Shown: one piece after another, positions 47,004 to 58,500 of the stretch
How the letters are laid out: each line of letters starts with the position of its first letter
Numbering within the stretch: the first letter of the stretch is position 1
NCBI GenBank assembly: GCA_004431415.1
Contig: QPMI01000409.1
Location: 62,001-126,000, forward strand
DNA from: Cyanophora paradoxa
Taxonomy: Eukaryota > Glaucocystophyceae > Cyanophorales > Cyanophoraceae
DNA: 64,000 bases
Direction: 5' to 3'
The notes under the pieces: generated by a model
The model's input: only the letters and a program-made list of their open reading frames with translations
Told to the model about the DNA's origin: nothing
Databases searched by the model: none
Made by a program: the position numbers and the translations under genes

Positions 47004-49743
47004 ATGGACGTATACTCGCTCGTGCAGGAGCAGCACGGCACCCGCGGTTCGTCGTCCGCCGCCGCACGCCTTCGCCCGGCTAATCGCATCTGCAGGGGGG
47101 AGGCATCAGCAGATACCGGCGGAGCGCCAGAAGCAAGACGACCACACCTGTAAGTTATCGCGCCGCCGGCGGCGGCGGTTTACCCGGTCGCCGCTCATGC
47201 TTGTCGCGGCTCAGCCGTCGCCTCGCCGCCGCCGCCGCACCCTTTCTTCGGCACGCACATCTCCTCTAGGGCGGCCCTTGGCTATGAGATCACGGAGGAG
47301 CTAGGCCAGGGCGCCTATGGTGCGTCGCACCCTCGACGCCGGCAGGCTCGCAGCTCAATCGCGTTTGTTTCGCGGCCAGGTCTTGTGTGCGGGGGGATCG
47401 ACAAGGCCACCGGGCAGAGGGTCGCAATCAAGCACATAACCCACGTATTCGATTCGAACGTCGACGCCAAACGCATCCTTCGCGAGCTCTTCCTCCTCAA
47501 GAGGTTGAAGCACGAGAACGTGCCTCCGGCCCCGCCAATCGCTTCGTTCGCCTTTCTGGGGCTTAGCTATGCCGCGCAGATCATTCCGCTGCGGGATATC
47601 CTTTTGCCGTCCTCCTCTACCACTTTCAACGACCTGTGCGCCCCTGTTGAGCGTTCGATTCGCCGCCGCTTTGCCAAGCGGCTCATCCCGTGCTCGCTCC
47701 GCCGCGCGCTCCAGTTTCGTTGTGTTCGAGCGGCTCGACACGGACCTTCTTAAGGTCATCCAGTCGGTAAGAACGAGGGCGCGACCGAAGGGCTCGCTGC
47801 CGCGCCCGACGCCCTCCGCAGAACCAGTTCCTCACGATAGCGCACGTTCAGCACTTCTTGTACCAGGTCCGACCCTCGGACCCGGCTCCTTTTCCTTTTC
47901 CTCGCAGGGGGGCTTACCGAGCGGCAGCTGCTCAAGGGTCTTAAGTACTTGCATTCGGCCCACATCTTCCACCGAGACCTGGTCCGCGCGTTTCTTTCGC
48001 TGCCGTGCGGCGGCCGCTCCTTTGTTCGAGCGCGTACGACCCCACTCCCAGAAACCGGCCAACGTCCTGCTGAACAAGAACTGCGAGCTCAAGGTGACCT
48101 TTCTTCCAAGTCGTACCGCGCCCTCTCTCTTTCGTTCATGCCGTCTGCCCGGCTCGCAGATCTGCGACTTCGGAATGGCGCGGGGGTACGGCGACATCGA
48201 CCAGGATGCGAGCGGGCCGCAGGCGGGCCCCAGCAAGATCCGGAAGACGCTGAGCGCGCACGTCGTCACCCGCTGGTACCGCGCCCCGGAGGTCATCCTC
48301 CAGCAGAAGGACTACACCCGCGCCATCGACGTCTGGTCCTGGTAGCCTCCCCTTTCCGTCCCCCCCCCTTCTCCCCCCCCTTCCCCCCCCTCCTCCTTCT
48401 CTTCCTCCCCCCCCTCCCCCCATACGACGCGCTCGGGTCTTGTCTGATGGAGGGCTTCAGCGGCTGCATTCTGGCCGAGCTGCTGGAGATGCTCGAGAAC
48501 AGGTCCGCGTACCCCTTTCGGCGCGGCGCAGAGGGGGTACCGTTATGAGACAGGCGCGCAGCGGTTTCCGATCTTCGAGGCACCCGATCTTCCCCGGCTC
48601 CTCCTGCTACCCAATGTCACCTGAGTCCTCCGACTGTGCGCGCCCGCGCCGCGCCGTCCCGCTCCAGTCGGGGCCAGGTCCCGCTGACCGCCCCCGCCCC
48701 CAGACCACGACGACCACACGGACCAGCTGGAGGCCATCTTCGACATCATCGGTACCCCCACCGAGGACGACATCTCCAAGGCGCGGGATCCCCGGTCCCC
48801 CCCCCTTTCCCTGCGCGCCCCCGACCGCGGCGGCCGCGGCGCAGGTCCGATCGGTGAAGACGCGCAACTTCCTCCGCTCGCACCCGTACCGGAGGGGCAA
48901 GTCGTTCTCCGAGATCTTCCCCGGGGCGGACGCCAACGGTGCGGGGGGGCCACCCACCGCGCCGACGCGCGTCCCTTCGCGCCTTCGGTCTGACGAGGGG
49001 CGCAGCGCTGGACCTGCTGCAGCGGATGCTGGCGTTCGACCCGTCGAACCGCTGCACCGTCGACGAGGCGCTGACGCACCCTTTCCTCAAGAGCGTCCGC
49101 AAGCCCGACCTGGAGGTGAGCCGGGGTGCCGGGCCGGCCGGCAGGGGCGCCGGCGCGCCTGAGCGGGCGGGGCGGGGCGGGGGCAGACGACGGCGCCGGA
49201 GCCCGTCGTGTGCGACTTCGAGGAGACTTCAATGCTCACCGACGACCTCCGGGGTGCGCCCGCCGGCCCCCGACGCTCCGCGCCCCCTCGCCGGCGCCCC
49301 TCACGCGCCGGGCCGGCCGGGCCGCCCGCAGGCCGCATCTACCGGGAAATTCTGGACTTCCACCCGGACGCGCAGGCGCGGCACCGCGCCGCGCAGGCCG
49401 CCGCGGGGCCCGGGGCGCCCACCCCGCCCGCCCACCGCAAGCGCAAGGAGTTCGCCGGCTACGGCGCCCCCGCCGGGCCCTCGGCCCCGCCGGCCCCGCA
49501 CGCGGCCGTGGAGGCGGCCCACGCCCACGCCAGCTCCTCCGAGGGCGCAGCGCCCCACGCCGCGCCTCAGGCAGCCCCGGCGGCCCGGCCGCGGCCCCGC
49601 CCGCCCAACCCCCCGCTTCTGCGCAACAAGCTGCGGCGGCCGCGCAGCCGGCGGCAGCGGCGGCCGCGCAGCCGGTGCAGGCGGGCTTGTCCCATGGCGC
49701 GCTCGCCGCGCAGGCCACACAGGGCTACGCGGTGCCCATTTGA
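47004..49743 (+). CDS. MAP kinase with SAH activation motif
   Basis: CMGC-group Ser/Thr kinase. The proposed start [20 protein letters not shown] at 47004 splices into [16 protein letters not shown] (Gly-rich loop). Then [20 protein letters not shown] contains the ATP-anchoring Lys, followed by [14 protein letters not shown]. Next [45 protein letters not shown] joined to [14 protein letters not shown] (HRD loop), [12 protein letters not shown] (DFG), and [19 protein letters not shown]. The activation motif at 48253-48261 is Ser-Ala-His where ERKs have Thr-x-Tyr. Later [63 protein letters not shown]. The Ala/Pro-rich tail appears to end GYAVPI at 49743, but its frame depends on an unresolved late intron; a different frame would stop at 49798. 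It is most like the apicomplexan MAPK2 class, which has Thr-Ser-His. Confidence 0.88.
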
Positions 49744-50778
49744 GGTCGTTCCGCGAAGCGCGCATTCTTTTCTCTCTTGTATAGAAAAACGCCGCTAGTT
49801 CGCGTATTTATCAACTGTACTATGGTAAAGATCTTTGGACCATGTGTTGTATTGTCTGTGCCTCTGATTTTGGTACTCGAGTTCACGTTTCTAGGTTTAG
49901 TGATTCTTGCTGCAGTACTAGTTCTCCGATCGACATCGATATCGATGCCCGCTTCTCCGAGTTTCGTTGCGTCAGCTCGTGACACGCGATGTTCGTTAGC
50001 TGTCCAACTAGCAGCACATCTGTGATCATGATCTACACGCCGGGCAGTTTTTCGTGGCGATTTGGGACTCCGGTCCGGGCCCGGGGAGTGAAATCGATGC
50101 CTTTCGCCGCCGGCTGCCGGGCCGGAGTGCCGCAGTGCATGCTCGCTTTCCGAGCCCAGGCCGGGCCCTAGGGCCCTGACCGTCGGACCAATGGGCCCGG
50201 GACTCCGTCGGGACTCCGGCCCGGGCCCTAGCTATATATATAGGGCCCTGACCGTCGGACGAATGGACCTCAGCCTGGCCCAGTGGCAGACCGTCAGACT
50301 CCGCGCCGCGGCGGGGCCGAGGCTCTGCCGGCGCCCGGGGCGGCAGGACTCGGGATGAGATTCATGATTGAAATTTAAACTTGCAAGTTGAAACCCTTGA
50401 ACCGAATTCGAGGTTCTCAGTTCTTCCGAGTTCCGAAGTTCAAGGCTTGATGACTTCCGTTCGGAACTCGGAACACTAAACTTGCCAAGTTGCCAAGTTG
50501 ATCCGATGATCCGATGATCATGAAACTCCGTCCAACCATATGCATGAATCTAGCTATAGATGCGTGTCAAGCCAGTGTGATTTAGATCTACTCCTGGCGC
50601 CGGCGCGACAACAAAGACAAACGTCGCCGAGTCGCGGCCGCCCCACCGTCTGACTGTCCATCCCGGAGTCCCCGTCCAACCCCGTCCAACCTGTCTAGTG
50701 ATCATAATGCACAACCACTGAGCGGCGCAGATCGCGGGGCGTCTACAGCTACGGCTAGCCCAGCGGCTAGCTGTAGCA
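49744..50778. other. Convergent intergenic region with duplications
   Basis: 1035 bases between the 3' ends of the MAP kinase (+) and VPS53 (-). Contains an AT-richer segment (49780-49990), a ~60-bp duplication at 50161-50268, a TTCCGAAGTTCAAGGCTTGA stretch near 50430, and GATCCGATGATCATG (also present twice at 18063-18114). No gene is recognised. Confidence 0.6.
50161..50268. repeat. Imperfect tandem duplication, ~60-bp period
   Basis: CCGGGCCCTAGGGCCCTGAC at 50161 recurs at 50221, interrupted after CCGGGCCCTA by a 12-base GCTATATATATA insertion. Both copies continue CCGTCGGAC then AATGG. The copies differ by that insertion and single bases. Confidence 0.75.
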
Positions 50779-53700
50779 CTACTCGAGGGCCTTGCGGAAG
50801 CCGGCGAGCATGCCGCGCCCCGCGGTCTTGAGCTTGTCGGAGACTTTCTCGCCCGAGTTGCCCGAGGCGGCCGCGGACGAGTCCCCGATCCCGAAGCGCT
50901 CCCTGAGGGAGAGGCCGGCCCCGGGGGGCTGCCCCGGGTTGGAGCCCCCGGGCCCCCCCGCGGGGGCCTCCTTGGAGAAGAGGGACGTGAAGGGCTTCGA
51001 GGCGGGGGGCGGGGGGAGGGCGCCCCCGCTCCCGCTCGGCGGGGGCGAGGCGGAGGGGCCCGGCGAGGGGCCCGCGGCGGAGGGGGCGGGCCGCGGGGGC
51101 AGGGCCGGCGGGGGGCCCGAGGGGGCGGCGAGGGAGCCGGTGGCGGGGCCGGGCGGGGCGCCGGGCTTCTTGTTGAAGCCCCACTTCTCCTGCATGGACG
51201 TGAACTTGTCCGCCAGGCTGCTCTGCTGCATCTTGAACTTGTCCGCGAGCGTCGCCTGCCCGCCCGGCCCCGCGGCGGCGGCGGCGGCGGCGGCGCCCGT
51301 GCCCGTGGGGTTGGGCGACGGGCTCGGCTGCGGGTTCTTCTTCATGGAGAGGGGGCCCAGGCTGCCCGGCAGCTTGATGCCGGCGGACTTGAGGCCCTGA
51401 AACCGCGCGGGGCCTCGTCAAGGGCGGGGGGGTCACACGGGGGGTCAAGCAGGGGCGGGCCTTGAGCTCGAGAATCTTGGCGAAGTCGGCGGCGGAGCCG
51501 TCGGGCACGAGCCGGTGGTACGTGTCCGAGAGCGCGTCCGGCGGCGCCAGGAGGACCTGTGAGAGGGCCTGAGCCGCAGAGCGGAGCAGGGCTGGGCTGA
51601 CCCTGCACGGATGGAGAGGCGGGCACCTTGAGGAGCGTGTCCACCTTGGCCATCTCCTTCTCCACGTACTTCTGGTAGCTGCGCGGCGGGGCCGGGGCCC
51701 GGCCTCGAAAACGAGCCCGGTGCGAGGCTGTACTGGCACCCAGGGCGCCTGGGGGGCACCTGGCGGGGACTTCGTGGGTGAGGGTGGCGGGGATCTGGAG
51801 GAGGAGGCCCTTGAGGGCGTGCGCGTCGACCTGCCGGCGAGGCCGTGAGCCTTTCCGACGTTCGCCGGGGGGCGGGCAGGCGGGCCTGGAGCTGCTGGGC
51901 GCCGATGTCGTTGAGGCGCTTGCAGCGGTAGATGCTCACGACGTAGCGCGGGATCAGCGACCTGCGGAGGGTTGGCGCGGTTGTCAGAGCGGGGGGCGGC
52001 GGCAAGCTCCAGCCCGATCGATCTGCGCGAGAGGACCAAGAGGCGGCCGGCAGGGCGCACGCGACGAGCTTGTCGCAGAAGAAGCGGAAGTGGGTGTCGG
52101 AGAGGAGGTGCGCGAGGGTCGGGACCTGCGAGGCGAGAGGCGAGCCGCTCAGGGGCGCAGCCCTAAAAGAGGATGGAAGCTCCGCTGCGCGGACCGTGCT
52201 CTGGAAGATGCCGCCGATGGTGGAAACGTAGGGGCTCTGGTCGCCGACCGCCTCGACGGCCGACCAGTTCATGCGCGTCATCTGCTCCAGCGCGCCCTGC
52301 ACCTTGGTCTCCACCCCGAGCACCAGGATCCGCACCGCCTTCGTGATCGCCCTGCCGGAGGGACTGAGAGGGGAAGAAGGCAGGGAGGGAGGCAGGGGGA
52401 CGGGGCAGCGGACCCCGAGAATTCCTCCTGCTCGGCGCTGAGGTCGACGGCCTCGAGGAACTGCTTCTCGATGACGCGCCGGATGCTCTCCGCCAGCTGC
52501 CCGATCGTCTCGCTGCAGTAGTCCGCCGTGTTGACGACCAGGCACACCGTCCGCTCCTCCTTCTCCGTCAGCTTCACCTGCTCCTCGCGGTCGTGCAGCA
52601 GCGCCGCCGCCGCCATCACCGCCGCCGCCCCGCTCGAGACCCTGCGCCAAGCTTCAGGCAGCCGCGCGGCGAGCGGAGGGAGCAACGCGAGTCATGCCTG
52701 GGGAGCTTTGCGGTGAGGGCGTCCGCATACATCTTGAGGTACTTCTTGAAGAGGCGCTGCGGGGGCGCAGGGGCGGCAGGTCGGCGGGGCGGGGGGGGGC
52801 CAGCGCCGGGAGGGAGGGAGGGGGGAGGGCGGGCGCCTGCATGTTGAAGAGGGTCTGGTTGCGGGTGAACATGGAGCACTCCTTGAGGCTCCCCTTCATG
52901 AACAGGAAGAGCTCCACGCTGCTCTGGAGCACCTGCCCCCGCGCCCCGCCTCAGCCGCGCCTGCCCGCCTCGCTCGCTTCGAGCAGGCGTGCGCCGCGCG
53001 CCTTGTTCGTGCTGCCGGCGGCGTCCTGCGGCAGGTCCCACTTCTCCTCCTTGAGCACCTCGCTGAGCTTCTTCGAGAGGTTCCTGCGCCGAGGGGGTCA
53101 GGCGGGGGCCGGCGGGGCGGGAGGAGAGGGGTGCGGCGCGCTTGTCGACGAGGTCGAGGTAGGGCCCCATGTAGGGCTCGAAGCAGCTGGAGACGAGGCC
53201 GCGGAAGACGATGCGGTCCTTCTCGTGCTCGGCCACCCGCCGGCCCAGGTCCCCGGGGTCCCCCCGCCCATCCTTCGACTGTCTCCGCACCGTCTCCGAG
53301 TCCTCCCCCTGCCCGCGGCCGTCGCCGGGGGGAAGGGGGGGAGCCCGCTGCGAGGCGCGCGGCGCACGGGGGCGGCCGCCGTTTGGAACCGGTGCGTGAG
53401 GTCCGTCTCGAACTCGATCGTGCGCTGCGTGGCCGGCTCGATCGTCCGTCTCGCGGAGAGGGGGTACGGTACCAGAGGGGACGGACCTGGAGGGTCTTGA
53501 CGAGGGCGCCGACCTCGCCGCGCTCGTGCTCGACGTCCAGCACCTCCACGAAGTGGCTCCTGCGCGCCCCCGTGACGCCCGGGAGGGAAGGCAAGGGGCG
53601 GGCGGGCGGGGAGGGAGGGAGAGGGGGGCGGGATTAGAAGGAGGACGGCGGGACGCCCGGCCCTCGAATGCTGAGGGCGCACCGGGTGACGGCGCAGAAC

Positions 53701-55230
53701 TCCTCGCAGAGGCGGCGGTCGGCGCGCCAGGCGGCGGGGAAGACCCGCGAGAACTGCTCCTCGTACACCCGCAGCTGCTTCTTGAGCCACTTGTACCGCA
53801 GGTCCGCCTTGTCCAGCCCCGCGCCCTCCCCTGCACCCGCCTCGACGGGGGCCGGGGGAGGGGGCGGGGGGGATGCGGGGGCGGGGCCTGCGCACCGGGG
53901 GGCTTGAACTGCTGGCCGTACGAGACGAGCTGGGCGGTGCAGAAGCGCTGCAGCACCTGATCCCTGCTCGCCGGCAGCGTCGGCCGCGGCGCGCGGGCGG
54001 GCGGGGCGGTGGGTCAGGGCGGAGCGGCGTACCGGACTTCGGGCCCCAGGGCATTGACGACCTCGCAGGCGTCCTTGAGGGACTCCGCGCGCTTCCCGTC
54101 CAGCGTCTCCGCCTCCATCCTGCCGCCCCCCCGCTCGGGCAGGGGCGCGGCTGCGGGGAGGGGAGGGCGGGGCGGGGCCGCACCCGGCGAACTCCTCGAG
54201 GATCTGCTTCTGGAGGAATGCCTTCATGCGGGCGACGCTCTCCCGCAGCTCGTTGACCCGCGGCACCGCCTTGAAGCTCTCAAAGTGGGAGCACAGTCCG
54301 TTGACCGCCTGCCGGCCGGCCGGCGCCTCAGCCCCCGCGGAGAAAAGAGGGCGGCGCGGCAGGGCGCGGGGCACCTCGAGCTTGCTACCCGCCTCCTTGT
54401 ACTGCCGCCGCTCGCCCATGCCTTGCAGCTGCTCGACGTTCGTGGCTGCGGGACGGGGCGCGTCAGCGCGGGGGGCGGGGCGGGGGCGGGGCGAACGCGG
54501 GGGCGGGGCGCGGGGGCGGGGCGCACTGAGGTTGTGGAAGCGCTTGAGGGTGGTGATGGTGGTGACGAGGTGGCGCTTGGCGTGGTCCAGGACCTTGATG
54601 TCCCGCCCAATCTCCTGCACCACCGCCTCCGACTGCTCGCTCTTCTCCCGGATCAGCCGGATCTTCGAGTAGAGCGCCTGCACCGGACGCTTCAGCCGCC
54701 GAGCACGCAGACCGCCGCTCGAAGACTCGAGCGCGCGGCGCGCGGGGCACCGCACCCGCATGGCCGCCTTCCCTTCCTCCAGGTCCTGTTTAGCTTTATC
54801 TCCGGCGCTGCTCTGCTGCCTCACAGCGACCAGAATTTCCTCGTCCAATCTCCGCATGTCGCCTTTGAGCTTCTGGATCCAGCTGTCTAGGTTCCCGAGG
54901 GAGTGCTCTGCGCCTGCGCGTTAGCACGAGCGTGCAACGAAGCGGCGGGACACGCCAACCATTCGGAAAGTTCTGCGCACGCAGGGAAGTGAGCGGGGAC
55001 GTACAGCCGTACGCGGGGCGGGGCGGGGCTCGCCTTGTTGATGCAGTCGACCGCATCGAATGACGGGCTGCCGAACGGGTCGTCGCTCGGCAGTACCTCG
55101 CTGATGACTGCGGAGCAAGGAGCGAGCGTTACGAGTGCGCGTTTCCACGAGAGAACAGCGCGGTGGCTGTCGCCACAGGACGCGGACCCTGCTCAAGCTC
55201 TGGCGAGAAGACGATGCCGTCTCCCGCCAT
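50779..55230 (-). CDS. VPS53: GARP/EARP tethering subunit VPS53
   Basis: Subunit of the Golgi-associated retrograde protein complex that tethers endosome-derived vesicles at the trans-Golgi. The start at 55230 gives MAGDGIVFSPELEQ, spliced through a GTCCGC donor to VISEVLPSDDPFGSPSFDAV and DCINKA, then EHSLGNLDSWIQKLKGDMRR. The N-terminal coiled coil follows (LIREKSEQSEAVVQEIGRDI, HAKRHLVTTITTLKRFHNL, GLCSHFESFKAVPRVNELRE). Middle segments are VLQRFCTAQLVSYGQQFKP, KADLRYKWLKKQLRVYEEQF, FRGLVSSCFEPYMGPYLDLV and SSVELFLFMKGSLKECSMFT. The C-terminal helical bundle includes VVNTADYCSETIGQLAESIR, WSAVEAVGDQSPYVSTIGGI, IYRCKRLNDIGAQQLQ and YHRLVPDGSAADFAKILELK. After GLKSAGIKLPG a Pro/Ala/Gly/Ser-rich tail of about 190 residues runs to 50779. 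That tail is an unusual extension relative to animals. Many short GC-rich introns; several joints are approximate. Confidence 0.93.
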
Positions 55231-55566
55231 TGCGCCGAGCGCAAACGAGCCTCCGAGGCGCTTTCACGTTTCGTGCAGCGACCGCGGCGCTTGCCAGGCC
55301 CCAATGTGGTCCGAGGCACCGGCCGTTGGCCGCAGCGGCGTCGTTCCCTACAAGTTACGCGCTTCTCTCGCGTACCGCCGTATGCGGGCCGTGCAAGCGG
55401 GGACGGGCAGCCTCGATCCCTGTACCCCAAACAGCGAGCCCTCAGCCCCCGGCCCCGGGGTCCCCTGCTAGCAGAGCGTCGTGAGCCGCGTCCTGGAGCC
55501 GGTCCATCGCAGCGGAACGAGAAAGAGTGACCGCGCGGCCCGGCGTCTCCGTAGCCATCAGCGGAG
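55231..55566. other. VPS53/LRRC9 divergent promoter region
   Basis: 336 bases between two divergent start codons. No TATA box is seen. A short minus-strand frame (MDRLQDAAHDALLAGD, near 55507) crosses it but meets a stop quickly and has no usable donor in frame, so it is not treated as an exon. Confidence 0.5.
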
Positions 55567-58500
55567 ATGGCGGACGATGCCGAGCGAGCGGAGCTCTACC
55601 AGATCCTGGTACGCGAGCGCCCATGCTAATTTAACGTCTAGCTGCGGAGGAAGCACCGCACGGCAGACGCGACGCTGAGCCGGCGCTCCGAACAGCGCCC
55701 ACCTTAGCTATGGGCCGACACGCGTCCTCTCGGGCCCCTTAAGCGCTCACACTCTGTCAAACGCAGCTGGAGGCGAATGGAATCGCCCCCGGCACGGAGC
55801 AGCGAGTGGCCAAGCTAGAGATGTTCCTGTACAACTGCCGAGGGCGCATGCCGCAGCTCGCAGCGTTTAAGAACCTCACTGAGATCTCGCTGATCATGCA
55901 AGAGCTGCCATCTATGCGGGGCCTGGAGACGTGCGTCAACCTGGAGACGCTCTGGCTAAGCGAGAACGAGATCCCGCGCATCGAGGGCCTGGAGAACTGC
56001 CTCAGGCTGAAGCGGTTGTACCTGTGCGCCGCACAAGTGACGTGCATGCCTTCTCGCATGCGCATGTTCTGATTCCCCGTGCCGCAGGAACTCGAATCGC
56101 ATCAGCAAGATAGAGAACTTGGATCACCTCGTGGATCTGGAGGTCCTGTGGCTTTCGGACAACCGTGAGAAGTGCCCTGCACAATTGCTGATGCTCGTTT
56201 GCTCAAGGGCTTCCCGATGCAGGCATCAAAGAGCTCCAGAACCTGACTTCCTTGCCGAAGCTGAAGTCCTTGTGGATTGCGAGGAACCAGATCGAGCACA
56301 TAGGGGACACCCTCGACCGCAACACGGAGCTCGAGGCGCACACGCCGCAATCCCAGGGGCTGAGGTGCCCGGGTGGACTGAGCTGCCGCGCAGGACCTGA
56401 ACATGGCGGACAACCTGGTGGGGTGCTTCAAGGAGGTGCCGAACCTGTGCAGGCTCCCCCAGCTGCGCTCCCTCGTCTTCAGCGACCCGCACTGGGGCGA
56501 GAACCCCGTGTGCGCCCTCTGCAACTACCACACCTACGTCCTCTACCACCTCGGCCAGCTCACCTCGCTCGACACGCTGCTCCTCACCGACGAGGCCAAG
56601 CACCTCGCGGAGGCCACGTACATGAAGAAGAAGATGTCCGCCATCGCCCCCCGGCCCCGCCCCGCCCTCTGCGGCCGCTCAGCGCCGCGCGCAGGTACTA
56701 CAACATGCGGATCAAGACGCTCAAGCGGAACACGACGAACATCGTGAAGCGGGCGTTCGACAGCCGGACGGGGAAGATCGCGCAGATCAACACCTGCGTC
56801 TCCGCGCTGATCAGGCAGCGGCGGGACATCGAGCGCGAGCTGGAGGAGCTGAAGACGTTCGGAACGCCGCTGGAGGGCGCGAGGGGCGCCGACGACGCGG
56901 TGTACGCCGGGCGGCTGCGGGAGCGGGTCGCCGAGATCGACAGGGTCATCGGGGCGCGCACCGTGGACATCCAGGGCGTGGACAGGACCTTCCAGGAGTT
57001 CCGGGAGGGTCGGCCGCCCCCGCCGCTCCGCTCACGCCCGCGGCCCGGGCTCACTCCCCGCAGCGACCTTCCACATGTCCGAGGTGAACATCTCGCGGCT
57101 GGTGATCGAGCTGGAGACGGGGGGGAACATCCGGCTGGAGGACGGGAAGCCGGAGGACGTGTGGTACTCCTCCTGCATCGACCTCATCAACTCGCGCTTC
57201 TTCAGCCACGAGTTCGCCGGCTTCAACGTGGCGGACATCAAGGTGCTGCGGGTGACGAGGATCCACAACCGCTTCCTCCGCAACCGCTTCGAGCAGCGCA
57301 TGGAGCAGATGGTGGACACGAGCGACCCCTCCTACAAGCGGAACCTGGAGTACCTCTTCTACGGGCAGCACCCGCAGCTCCCGGACCAGCTGCAGCAGAT
57401 CGCCGAGGACGGCTTCCCCTCCGCCAAGGAGTTCCTCGCCATGGGCTCCCAGGAGGCCGTGCCCCTCTCCAACTCGGTCTCCACCTGCGACCTGCCGCGC
57501 ATCAAGGCGGCCCTCAGCAAGCAGTCGGCCCTCCCCAGCGACCGCGCCGTCATCCCCCCCGGCATGCTCCTTATCACCAAGGTCTTCCTGGGGCGGAGCA
57601 GCCAGGAGCAGCCGACGGGCAAGGGCGCCATCTCCCAGGAGCTGTACCCCGAGCAGAACTCGGTGTACCGGACCAAGCCCGGCGACGGCAAGCAGCGCTC
57701 CTGGTTCATCTTCGACCACGCCCTCGTGCGCCGTGCCCCCGCCCTCCCCGCGCCCCTCCCCCGTTCCGAGCCCCGCCGCAGGTGCTGCCCGAGTACCTGG
57801 TGGCGTTCGAGTACAAGCCGAAGACCGCGGTGCGGGCAGGCGGGGGTCGGGGCCGCCCCGCTCCGCTCGTCGCCGCTCAACGTGCGCCGGCAGACGCTGC
57901 CGGAGCCGCCGGCGTCGGTGCTGAGCGACTGGTCGTACATGGGCCTCAGCCCGCCGCAGAGCGAGACGGAGGCGATGGACATCGCCGCCATGACCCGGCC
58001 CCTCACCTCCTACATCTTCAGGATACAGAAGGTGCTGCGCCCGCCCCGGGAGGCCCCTCCCGCGCGCCCTCTGCGCGGGCGGGGCCGACGGGCGCCGGGC
58101 AGTCGATGCAGGCGGACGCGGAGTGCGGCGACCCGGCGGTGAAGGAGCTGCTCGCGAAGCCGCTGCCGGAGACGGTGCGCCCCAAGGTCTTCCTCATCAC
58201 CGACGAGCTCGTCCAGAAGAGCGCCCGCGAGTCGCGCCTCTCCGCCATCACGCACCTCGACCTGCACGGGAACAGCATCCGCCGGATCGAGAACCTGGCC
58301 GCCTGCACCGCCCTCAGGACCCTCATCCTCAGCTTCAACGAGATCCAGAAGATCGAGGGCATCTCCGAGCTCGTCCAGGCGTGCCCCCGTGCCCCCGCGC
58401 CGCTGCGCCCGCCGCCATCCCCTCCCGGCTCACGCGCCCCGCCCGGCAGCTGACGCGGCTGGACCTGAGCTTCAACGCGGTGCGGCGGGTGGAGGGCCTG

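Noticed and set aside
55442-55624. Minus-strand ORF containing MDRLQDAAHDALLAGD as a VPS53 first exon
   Set aside because: It stops before any usable donor. MAGDGIVFSPELEQ at 55230 splices perfectly in phase to VISEVLPSDDPF.
56252-58453. Single 733-codon frame within LRRC9
   Set aside because: It passes through introns and switches away from the conserved LRRC9 reading frame; the real protein needs the spliced frames.
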